Source: Coriobacteriia bacterium | Lineage (GTDB): Bacteria > Actinomycetota > Coriobacteriia > Anaerosomatales > JAENZW01 | Assembly: GCA_029858605.1 (NCBI GenBank) | Contig: JAOUET010000119.1 | Coordinates: forward strand, 1 to 5,993 | DNA: 5,993 bases | Direction of reading: 5' to 3' | Shown: positions 1 through 5,993 of the stretch, piece by piece | How the letters are laid out: every line of letters starts with the position of its first letter | Numbering within the stretch: the first letter of the stretch is position 1 | Notes under the pieces: model-generated | What the model was told of the DNA's origin: nothing | The model's database searches: none | Seen by the model: only the letters and a program-made list of their open reading frames with translations | Made by a program: the position numbers and the translations under genes

Positions 1-969
1 CGTAAGACCGATGCGGTGATCGGTCACGCGGTCCTGCGGGAAGTTGTAGGTCCGAATCTTCTCGCTGCGATCGCCCGACCCTATCTGCCCGCGGCGCTGC
101 GCGCCCAGTTCCGCCTGCTGCCGTTCCATCTCCACCTCGTAGAGGCGAGCCCGGAGAACCCGCATCGCCGCCTCCTTGTTCTGAAGCTGGGACTTCTGGT
201 TCTGCGACTGCACGACGGTTCCCGTCGGCAGGTGCGTGATCCGAACCGCCGAGTCGGTCGTGTTCACCGACTGACCGCCGGGCCCGCTCGAGCGGTAGAC
301 ATCCACGCGCAGATCACTCGCGTTGATCTCGATCTCTACGTCCTCGGCCTCGGGCAGTACCGCAACGGTCGCCGTCGAAGTGTGAATGCGTCCCTGGGAC
401 TCGGTTGCGGGAACTCGCTGCACCCGGTGCACGCCCGACTCGAACTTCATCTTCGAGTAGACCTTGTCACCGCGCACGCGGAAGGACACCTCCTTGAAGC
501 CTCCGGCTTCGCTCTCGCTCGCGTCGATCTCCTCGACCTTCCACTTCTGGGACTCGGCGTAGCGGGTGTACATCCGGTACAGGTCGCCGGCGAAGATCGC
601 CGCCTCGTCGCCGCCGGCTCCGGCGCGAATCTCGACGATGATGTCCTTCTCGTCGTTCGGGTCCCCCGTCAGCATCATCACGTTGAGCTCGTCTTCGAGC
701 TCGGGGAGTCGCCCCTCGATGTCGTGAATCTCCTCGGAGGCCATTTCTTTGATCTCGGGGTCGCTCTCGCTTCGCAGCAGCTGTCTCGCCTGATCGAGCT
801 CGTCGAGCATACCGAGGTATTCCCTGGCCTTCTCTGCGAGCGCGCTCTGCGCGCGGTGCTCCTTGGCGAGGCGCGCGTACTGCTTCTGGTCACCAAAGAC
901 TTCTGGGTCGCCGAGTCGGGCGGTCAGCTCATCGTAGCTACCGAGGATCTTCTTGAGTTTCTCACGCAT
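1..969 (-). CDS. prfA: Peptide chain release factor 1 (RF1), 3' end cut by the window edge
   Basis: RF1 recognises UAA and UAG in the ribosomal A site and triggers peptidyl-tRNA hydrolysis. The first 323 codons are present; the family is about 355-360 residues, so roughly 35 C-terminal residues lie off the left edge. The N-terminal helical domain covers about residues 1-100. The RF1-specific anticodon-like tripeptide PAT is at 187-189 inside VQRVPATESQGRIHTS, which separates it from RF2 (SPF). The catalytic GGQ is at 231-233 in SSGPGGQSVNTTDSAV; the glutamine is the residue normally methylated by PrmC. The ATG at 967-969 follows an AAGGAA-type ribosome-binding site at 981-986, and the protein begins MREKLKKILGSYDEL, a normal RF1 start. 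It lies 40 bp after the DUF1385 gene in the same direction and is probably in its operon. In related genomes prmC often follows, which cannot be seen here. Confidence 0.98.
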   Translation of the reverse strand, partial: MREKLKKILGSYDELTARLGDPEVFGDQKQYARLAKEHRAQSALAEKAREYLGMLDELDQARQLLRSESDPEIKEMASEEIHDIEGRLPELEDELNVMMLTGDPNDEKDIIVEIRAGAGGDEAAIFAGDLYRMYTRYAESQKWKVEEIDASESEAGGFKEVSFRVRGDKVYSKMKFESGVHRVQRVPATESQGRIHTSTATVAVLPEAEDVEIEINASDLRVDVYRSSGPGGQSVNTTDSAVRITHLPTGTVVQSQNQKSQLQNKEAAMRVLRARLYEVEMERQQAELGAQRRGQIGSGDRSEKIRTYNFPQDRVTDHRIGLT

Positions 970-986
970 GGTGTTCGCCGTTCCTT

Positions 987-1006
987 CGCATCAGATCGAT
1001 CTGGCG
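987..1006 (-). other. Perfect 12-bp palindrome / small hairpin just upstream of prfA
   Basis: CAGATCGATCTG at 992-1003 equals its own reverse complement and sits in the 40-bp gap between the DUF1385 stop and prfA. In the transcript it can form a CAGA/TCTG stem with a UCGA loop, and flanking CGC (1004-1006) and GCG (987-989) can add three pairs across a 2-nt bulge. The fold touches the prfA ribosome-binding site (981-987). It could modulate RF1 translation, bind a dimeric regulator or mean nothing. There is no U-rich run after it, so an intrinsic terminator is unlikely. Confidence 0.35.
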
Positions 1007-1009
1007 TCC

Positions 1010-1969
1010 TCATGATGCCGAAGGTCGAGTCTCCGCTTCTTCGCGCGCGATCACGAGCTTCATTGCGGCCACCGCAACCTCGACCATGTCGTTCTCCGGC
1101 TCGCGTGTCGTCATGCGCTGCAGCTGCAGACCGGGCCAGAGCAGAGCCCGGACCACCGGGTTGTCGGGCGCCTTGCCCGCCCACTTGATGACCTCGTAGG
1201 CCAGTCCTGCGATGAACGGCAACAGAATGATCCGGATCAGAACCGCGGCCAGCGTGATGGCCCACCGGTGGTCGAGACCCATCGCCCCGAGAATCGCCTT
1301 CATCGGCACAAGCGAGTAGACCACAAGCGCGATGATCATGACCATCAGCAGGAACGAGGTCCCACAACGGACGTGCATGGTCTCGTAGCGCTGGATGGTC
1401 TCCGGCTCAAGCGGCAGGCCGTGTTCGTACGCGTGGATCGTCTTGTGCTCGGCACCGTGGTAGGCGAACACGCGCTGGATGTCCTTCACACGGCCGACGC
1501 CCCAGATGTAGGCGACGAACGCGAATACGCGCAGCAGGCCGTCCACGACGTTCCAAGCGAACGGTCTCACCGTCGCCGGTCCCACGAGCACGTTGGTCAG
1601 CAACGCCGGAGCGACGATGAAGATGAGTATTGCGAGCGCGAGCCCGAGGACCATCGTCGTGCCGATCTCGCGCGAAGAGAGGCGCTCGTCCTCCTGCAGA
1701 CCACCCGCGTATTGGGCGGAGACGGCGAACGCCTGCATGGCGAGGACGATCGTCTCGTAGAAGGCGACAACACCCCGGATGACCGGCTTGCCGAGCCATG
1801 GGCGCTTCGACGCGGCGGTCTTGAGGTCGTGCTCTTCGAGGTGGATGTTGTCGTCGTCCTGGCGAACGGCTATTGCCCAGTTGTACTTGCCGCGCATCAT
1901 CACTCCCTCGAGGACCGCTTGCCCCCCGATGTGAGTGTGCTGGATGCGCTCTTCGTTTCGGTCAGTCAC
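1010..1969 (-). CDS. yqhQ: DUF1385 (YqhQ-type) integral membrane protein
   Basis: This is a 319-residue member of the DUF1385 family, close in length to Bacillus subtilis YqhQ (about 318). The family has been described as predicted metal-dependent enzymes, but the biochemical role is not established. Conserved blocks visible are GGQAVLEGVMMRG (15-27), YHGAEHK (170-176) and HVRCGTSF (199-206); the histidines and glutamate of the second block are candidate metal ligands. Hydrophobic segments at about 105-126, 140-157, 203-225 and 234-255 look membrane-spanning, and 61-80 may be a fifth, partly amphipathic segment. There is no signal peptide, and the C-terminal tail (from about 286) is charged. 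The start is GTG (1967-1969), supported by GAAGG about 9 nt upstream, and it overlaps the end of thyX by 8 bp, implying translational coupling. A DUF1385 gene next to prfA recurs in Gram-positive bacteria, as I recall. I am sure of the family, not of the function. Confidence 0.93.
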   Translation of the reverse strand: MTDRNEERIQHTHIGGQAVLEGVMMRGKYNWAIAVRQDDDNIHLEEHDLKTAASKRPWLGKPVIRGVVAFYETIVLAMQAFAVSAQYAGGLQEDERLSSREIGTTMVLGLALAILIFIVAPALLTNVLVGPATVRPFAWNVVDGLLRVFAFVAYIWGVGRVKDIQRVFAYHGAEHKTIHAYEHGLPLEPETIQRYETMHVRCGTSFLLMVMIIALVVYSLVPMKAILGAMGLDHRWAITLAAVLIRIILLPFIAGLAYEVIKWAGKAPDNPVVRALLWPGLQLQRMTTREPENDMVEVAVAAMKLVIAREEAETRPSAS

Positions 1970-2645
1970 GCTTCAGCGCCTTCGGATAGGGGTCGCCACA
2001 CGTCATTTCGCCCTCGCGGCACGAACCGCGACGGCAAGCGGCGCCCGCGTCCAGGAACACGTAGGACGCAGTGGGCTCAACGAGATCGAGCATCCGCAGT
2101 GCCAGCTCGCGAATCTCCCACTGAGCGCGCTTGCAGCAGCGGATCTCGAAGAAGTGCAGTAGCTCGCGGATGTTCATCGTGACGACGATCTTGGTCTCCA
2201 TAGCGTTCGGCAACACGTACCGTGCGTCCTCGGGTGCAACGCCGGCTCCTATGAGTTCACGGTACGCCAGGAAGGCGTCGGTGGTGGCTTGATCGAAGCG
2301 CTCCAGTGCTGCAGGGCTGCCGAGCAGTGCCGGTGGCACGATGAATGAGGGCTCGTCCGCATATGTGACGTAGCGCTGGGACTGCTGGTTGTAGCTTGCC
2401 ATCCGATGACGGACGAGCTGATGGGTCAGCGCGCGCGACACCCCATCGACCGCGAACGTGTATGACGCGTGCTCCAGCGCCGAGAAGTGCCCGCTCGACA
2501 GAATCGTGCCGAGCACCTTGCGAACCGCCTCATCGGACATATGCTCCATCAGCTCGGCGGCACCGACGGGTGCGTAGCACAGGCGCGCAGCTGCCGCGAC
2601 AGCTCGTTCCGGTTGGGGCGTGTGGTAGAGAAGACAGACGTTCAT
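1962..2645 (-). CDS. thyX: Flavin-dependent thymidylate synthase ThyX
   Basis: ThyX makes dTMP from dUMP using methylenetetrahydrofolate, FAD and NADPH, replacing the ThyA route. The 227-residue protein carries the diagnostic RHR-X7-S motif at 79-89 within RHRMASYNQQSQRY. The SGHFSALEHASYTF block (51-64) and HFFEIRCCKRAQWEIRE (164-180) supply further flavin- and dUMP-site residues, including the conserved arginine at 169. Most ThyX proteins have Glu in the first motif (NExS); here it is Gln87. The C-terminus carries three spaced cysteines (204, 209, 216) in a tail after the conserved core. As I recall, a similar tail occurs in some anaerobe ThyX proteins. The ATG at 2643-2645 gives MNVCLLYHTP, typical for the family; the AGAGAGG upstream is rather far, about 14 nt. 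It begins 128 bp after rpmE and overlaps the next gene by 8 bp. Confidence 0.98.
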   Translation of the reverse strand: MNVCLLYHTPQPERAVAAAARLCYAPVGAAELMEHMSDEAVRKVLGTILSSGHFSALEHASYTFAVDGVSRALTHQLVRHRMASYNQQSQRYVTYADEPSFIVPPALLGSPAALERFDQATTDAFLAYRELIGAGVAPEDARYVLPNAMETKIVVTMNIRELLHFFEIRCCKRAQWEIRELALRMLDLVEPTASYVFLDAGAACRRGSCREGEMTCGDPYPKALKRD

Positions 2646-2742
2646 GCCCGTGGTGCAAACCTCTCTCCATACGGCCGGAATCCGAGCCGACAGAACGTCG
2701 AAACCGCAGGATACAGCGGGAGACGAGCTGTCACGCCTCCCG

Positions 2743-2770
2743 ATTCTAACAGTGCCCCAGCGTGTTCGAA
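2743..2770 (-). promoter_or_regulatory. Candidate promoter for thyX - DUF1385 - prfA
   Basis: On the minus strand TAGAAT (2743-2748) matches the sigma-70 type -10 box at five of six positions, and the TGT before it gives an extended -10. A weak -35, TTCGAA (2765-2770), lies 16 bp upstream, inside the 8-bp palindrome GTTCGAAC. Transcription would begin near 2736, leaving a leader of about 90 nt before thyX. The element starts right after the rpmE stop, where a promoter for the following three genes would be expected. It rests on motif matching only. Confidence 0.45.
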
Positions 2771-2773
2771 CGG

Positions 2774-3301
2774 CTATTCGGCGGTCTCGATCGAGGAAGC
2801 CGCCTCTTCGGTCCCGGCTTCGTCAGCCGCCGGGATCTCGGGCTCGACGTCGACGCCCTCTTCGGTCGCGGTTGCGGAGACCTCTTCGGTCGCGGCTGCG
2901 GAAACCTCTTCGGTCGCGGCTGCATCAGCCTCGGCGTCGGACTTGGCCGTCTCGCGCTTCGTCGCCCGCTCGGCCTTCTCGGCCTCGACCGCTTCCGCGG
3001 CTTCCTTCGCGACGCGCGCCTCGCGGGCCGCAACGGCGGCCTCTTCGTGGGCCTTCTGACGCGCGTCGCGCTCGGCGCTCTCGCGCTCCAAGACAGCCGA
3101 CGCGGCGCTGCCGAACTTGTCGGAGAATCGCTGCACGCGACCACCGGTGTCCACGAACTTCTGTTGACCGGTGTAGAACGGATGGCACTGGTTGCACAGT
3201 TCGATGTGCAGCTCAGGCTTCGTGGCGCGGGTCTTGAATGTGTTGCCGCATGAACAGACGACCGTCGCCTCGACGTAGTCTGGGTGGATTCGTTGCTTCA
3301 A
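2774..3301 (-). CDS. rpmE: Ribosomal protein L31, zinc-ribbon (C+) type, with a long acidic/Ala-rich C-terminal extension
   Basis: L31 is a large-subunit protein at the bridge to the 30S head. Residues 1-63 are a standard core: MKQRIHPDY start, CxC at 16/18 and CxxC at 36/39 forming the zinc ribbon, then HPFYTGQQKFVDTGGRVQRF. The family is usually 65-90 residues; this product is 175, with about 110 extra residues. Positions 66-125 are rich in Ala, Glu, Lys and Arg and look like a charged helix or coiled coil. Residues 126-175 are acidic and low in complexity and contain 8-residue repeats of the ATEEVSAA kind. The start is TTG (3299-3301) with GGAGG nine bases upstream; the frame stays open upstream, but the conserved N-terminus and ribosome-binding site fix this start. 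It follows rho and has its own leader and promoter candidates. The tail keeps an uninterrupted frame and the local GC level, so it looks genuine. Confidence 0.95.
   Translation of the reverse strand: MKQRIHPDYVEATVVCSCGNTFKTRATKPELHIELCNQCHPFYTGQQKFVDTGGRVQRFSDKFGSAASAVLERESAERDARQKAHEEAAVAAREARVAKEAAEAVEAEKAERATKRETAKSDAEADAAATEEVSAAATEEVSATATEEGVDVEPEIPAADEAGTEEAASSIETAE
2803..2928 (-). repeat. 24-bp tandem repeats inside the L31 tail
   Basis: Three adjacent 24-bp units at 2857-2880, 2881-2904 and 2905-2928 share CCTCTTCGGTCGCGG on the plus strand and differ at a few positions. A diverged fourth copy, CCTCTTCGGTCCCGGC and on, lies at 2803-2826. The unit is a multiple of three, so copy-number change keeps the reading frame and adds or removes eight residues of the TEEVSAAA type. 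It looks like recent slippage or duplication within the coding sequence. Confidence 0.9.
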
Positions 3302-3355
3302 GATGTGACACCTCCATGTCGGCCCTGGTTTCCGACCAGGCGCCTGAGGACAGCG
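3302..3355 (-). promoter_or_regulatory. Candidate structured leader of rpmE (possible L31 autoregulatory element)
   Basis: Read on the minus strand, the leader can fold into one long hairpin: UGUC (3349-3352) with GACA (3317-3320), GGC with GCC, and a perfect CCUGGU/ACCAGG stem (3335-3340 with 3324-3329) closed by a CGGAA loop. The hairpin has a CUCA bulge and a single-base G bulge. It ends one base before the ribosome-binding site GGAGG (3311-3315). The same GACA can instead pair with UGUC at 3307-3310, placing the ribosome-binding site in a hairpin loop. No U tract follows, so it is not a terminator. Autogenous L31 leaders are known in other bacteria; applying that here is inference. Confidence 0.5.
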
Positions 3356-3361
3356 GGCGAA

Positions 3362-3391
3362 AGAATAGCACGCGGAGCGCACCAGCGGCAA
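3362..3391 (-). promoter_or_regulatory. Candidate promoter for rpmE
   Basis: On the minus strand TTGCCG (3386-3391, four of six matches to the -35 consensus) is followed after 18 bp by TATTCT (3362-3367, four of six). TGC directly before the -10 makes it an extended -10 box. The predicted start near 3355 coincides with the first paired bases of the leader hairpin, which supports both calls. It would let rpmE be expressed apart from rho. Motif-based only. Confidence 0.5.
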
Positions 3392-3399
3392 CGCGTGCT
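3367..3399 (-). terminator. Weak candidate terminator after rho, overlapping the rpmE promoter candidate
   Basis: A perfect 8-bp inverted repeat (AGCACGCG at 3392-3399 and CGCGTGCT at 3367-3374, minus strand) starts 10 bp after the rho stop, with a 17-nt loop. It is followed by ATTCTTTC, a poor and interrupted U tract. The large loop and broken U run make efficient intrinsic termination doubtful. The repeat overlaps the -10/-35 region and could equally be an operator. Confidence 0.25.
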
Positions 3400-3408
3400 C
3401 GTCCCGCG

Positions 3409-4745
<1,337 letters not shown>

Positions 4746-4749
<4 letters not shown>

Positions 4750-5408
4750 GAGTTCTTTACCTTCTCCCAGTCGGAAAGGAACGACTCGATGCCGCGGTCC
4801 GTGAGCGGGTGTTTCACGCACTGCTCGAGGATCTTGAAGGGGACGGTCGCGATGTCGACGCCCATGAGCGCCGCCTGCGTCACATGGTTGGCGCTGCGAA
4901 TAGACGCGGCGATGACCTCTACGTCGTGTCCGAAGTCGTAGTTCGACACCGCCTGCACGACCTGGGCAAGCTGCGCGATGCCGTCCTCGCTGATGTCGTC
5001 GAAGCGGCCGACGAACGGGGAGACGTACGCCGCACCCGCCCGCGCCGCCAGAATCGCCTGCGGAACCGTGAAGCATAGCGTCATGTTCACGCGCACGTTC
5101 AGCTCGGCGAGGCGCTTGGTCGCTGCAAGGCCCTCTGGCATGGTCGGTACCTTGACGACCACCCTCGGATCGATGGCGGCGAGCCGCTCCCCTTCCGAGA
5201 TGATCTCGTCTCGAACGAGCGACACGGTCTCGGCGGACACGGGCCCGTCGACGATCTCGCATATGCGCTTGATGTGTGCCGGAAACTCACTCAGCGTACC
5301 CCCCGCTCGCGCGTAGAGCGTTGGGTTGGTTGTCACGCCCGCGAGTATGCCCCAGCTGGCGGCCTCTTCGATTTCGGCGATGTCCGCCGTGTCCAGGAAC
5401 AACTTCAC
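4746..5408 (-). CDS. tal: Transaldolase, small single-domain (TalC/MipB-like) subfamily
   Basis: This 220-residue TIM-barrel aldolase should move a dihydroxyacetone unit between sugar phosphates in the non-oxidative pentose phosphate pathway. Visible catalytic features are Asp6 (FLDTAD), TTNPT at 26-30, the Schiff-base Lys86 in VVVKVPT, and SPFVGRFDD at 130-138. Two positions separate transaldolases from fructose-6-phosphate aldolases. Here they are Glu60 (Gln59 in E. coli FsaA) and Phe132 (Tyr131 in FsaA, Phe178 in TalB), both the transaldolase state. The length matches the 210-220 residues of this subfamily, against about 315 for TalB. The start is GTG (5406-5408), giving MKLFLDTAD, with AAGGAGG 12 nt upstream. 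It lies 34 bp after the kinase-like gene, and its TGA overlaps the rho ATG, so rho translation is probably coupled to it. Confidence 0.94.
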
Positions 5409-5442
5409 TTTCTGTCGCTTCCTCCTTCGCCTGCGGCAATCC

Positions 5443-5993
5443 CTATTGCTTCGCGGGTGCCGCTTCGCCGGTCGCCTCGCTCATGATCCGTTCGAGAACC
5501 TCGGCGACGGTCCGGTCGAGCTGATGACTCAACACGACGGGGATGCCGTGCTCTCGCGCCAGGTCTTCGATGTACTCGCCGAGCACTCGGATGCTCCCGA
5601 AGTTCTCCCGGTACTTCTGCAGCGGACGGACCCCGTCCGTCTGGACCTCTCGGATGTAGAAATGACTAAGGTGCGATTCCTCGTCATCGACACCGATGAC
5701 GAGCTGGGCGACCCGAGCATTTGCGAACGAGCTCGGGTCAAGATAGCCCGGTACGAGGTGGATGCCCTCGATGACGAGGCTCTCCCCCTCCACTACGGCC
5801 CGGTCGATGAGCGCCTTCACGCCGGTCGTCACCACAGCGGTCTGCTCGCGGAATCCGACGATCAGGGGGTTGGCGCCTTGCGGCACCGGGACCCGCAGAC
5901 CTCGCCATGCATTGAAAGCACTCTCGTGGATCGCAGGCATGAGGTCGGCGGTGAATATACCACGCATGACCTCACGAATGGAATCCGTCGACA
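5443..5993 (-). CDS. 2-phosphoglycerate kinase-like P-loop protein, 5' end beyond the window
   Basis: The last 182 codons of a gene entering from the right edge are present. The visible part opens with STDSIREVMR, then HESAFNAWRGL and LVIEGIHLVPGYLDP, which I recognise from the 2-phosphoglycerate kinase family (COG2074). The P-loop would lie upstream, outside the window. In thermophilic methanogens the enzyme makes 2,3-diphosphoglycerate for cyclic 2,3-diphosphoglycerate synthesis. The bacterial homologues have no firmly established role, and related plant proteins affect phytate levels. The ATG at 5965-5967 is not the start, because the conserved STDSIREV block lies upstream of it in frame. 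The stop (TAG, 5443-5445) is 34 bp before the transaldolase, so co-transcription is likely. Sequence identity with the family is judged from motifs only; other kinases of this fold are possible. Confidence 0.82.
   Translation of the reverse strand, partial: STDSIREVMRGIFTADLMPAIHESAFNAWRGLRVPVPQGANPLIVGFREQTAVVTTGVKALIDRAVVEGESLVIEGIHLVPGYLDPSSFANARVAQLVIGVDDEESHLSHFYIREVQTDGVRPLQKYRENFGSIRVLGEYIEDLAREHGIPVVLSHQLDRTVAEVLERIMSEATGEAAPAKQ

Noticed and set aside
16..2182. Two long plus-strand open frames (16-1188 and 1268-2182) opposite prfA, the DUF1385 gene and thyX
   Set aside because: Both cross gene boundaries of well-supported minus-strand genes and show no protein-family motifs; they reflect third-position GC bias.
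2718..2741. GGGAG/CTCCC inverted repeat between rpmE and thyX as a terminator
   Set aside because: The 5-bp stem has a 14-nt loop and no U-rich run follows it, so an intrinsic terminator is not supported.
2763..2770. LexA (SOS) box near the thyX promoter
   Set aside because: Only a compact GTTCGAAC palindrome is present; the actinobacterial/Gram-positive box needs two half-sites separated by a few bases.
2857..2928. CRISPR-like array
   Set aside because: The units are contiguous without spacers and lie within a coding frame, so this is a tandem repeat in the L31 gene.
2762..3253. Plus-strand glycine/leucine-rich open frame opposite rpmE, with GRGCG-type repeats
   Set aside because: The apparent repeats are the reverse reading of the 24-bp repeats in the L31 tail, and there is no ribosome-binding site or family match.
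3213..3317. Short open frame from the ATG overlapping the rpmE ribosome-binding site (MEVSHLEATN)
   Set aside because: It is out of frame with rpmE, its start overlaps the ribosome-binding site and no ribosome-binding site of its own is visible; probably incidental.
3302..3391. A longer L31 starting at the ATG at 3389-3391
   Set aside because: The extra 30 residues run through the promoter and hairpin region and do not match L31; TTG at 3299-3301 has GGAGG at ideal spacing and starts the conserved MKQRIHPDY.
4750..5262. A 171-codon in-frame upstream extension of rho
   Set aside because: It lies wholly inside the transaldolase gene in another frame, its translation is Arg-rich and unlike Rho, and ATG at 4747-4749 has a ribosome-binding site and gives normal family length.

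Overview
The window is a compact, GC-rich bacterial housekeeping block. Every gene I can support lies on the minus strand, so transcription runs from the right edge to the left edge. In that order the genes are: the C-terminal part of a 2-phosphoglycerate kinase-like protein, a small single-domain transaldolase, transcription terminator Rho, ribosomal protein L31 with a long acidic/alanine-rich tail, flavin-dependent thymidylate synthase ThyX, a DUF1385 (YqhQ-type) membrane protein, and the first 323 codons of peptide chain release factor 1. No gene-free stretch reaches 300 bases. The two largest gaps, 107 bp and 128 bp, lie either side of rpmE. Both carry promoter-like sequences, and the 107-bp gap also holds a folded leader candidate.

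The order rho - rpmE - (thyX) - DUF1385 - prfA, the high GC content, the use of GTG and TTG starts and the presence of ThyX suggest a high-GC Gram-positive (Actinomycetota). A deep lineage such as Coriobacteriia or Thermoleophilia is my guess. Rho lacks the long polar insert seen in many Streptomyces, Mycobacterium and Micrococcus Rho proteins, which fits a deep-branching relative, but the assignment is inference from memory.

Right part (3409-5993): the kinase-like gene, transaldolase and rho are closely spaced (34 bp, then a 4-bp ATGA overlap), so they look like one transcription unit. The transaldolase has the residue pair expected of a true transaldolase rather than a fructose-6-phosphate aldolase. 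Middle part (2774-3408): rpmE starts at TTG behind a strong ribosome-binding site. The roughly 50-nt leader can fold in two mutually exclusive ways around that site, which suggests autogenous control by L31. Left part (1-2770): thyX, the DUF1385 gene and prfA probably share a promoter just downstream of the rpmE stop. thyX and the DUF1385 gene overlap by 8 bp, and a perfect 12-bp palindrome precedes the prfA ribosome-binding site.

I see no mobile element, CRISPR array, tRNA, rRNA, toxin-antitoxin pair or defence system. The content is mostly conventional. The best candidates for something new are the rpmE leader switch and the repeat-bearing C-terminal extension of L31.
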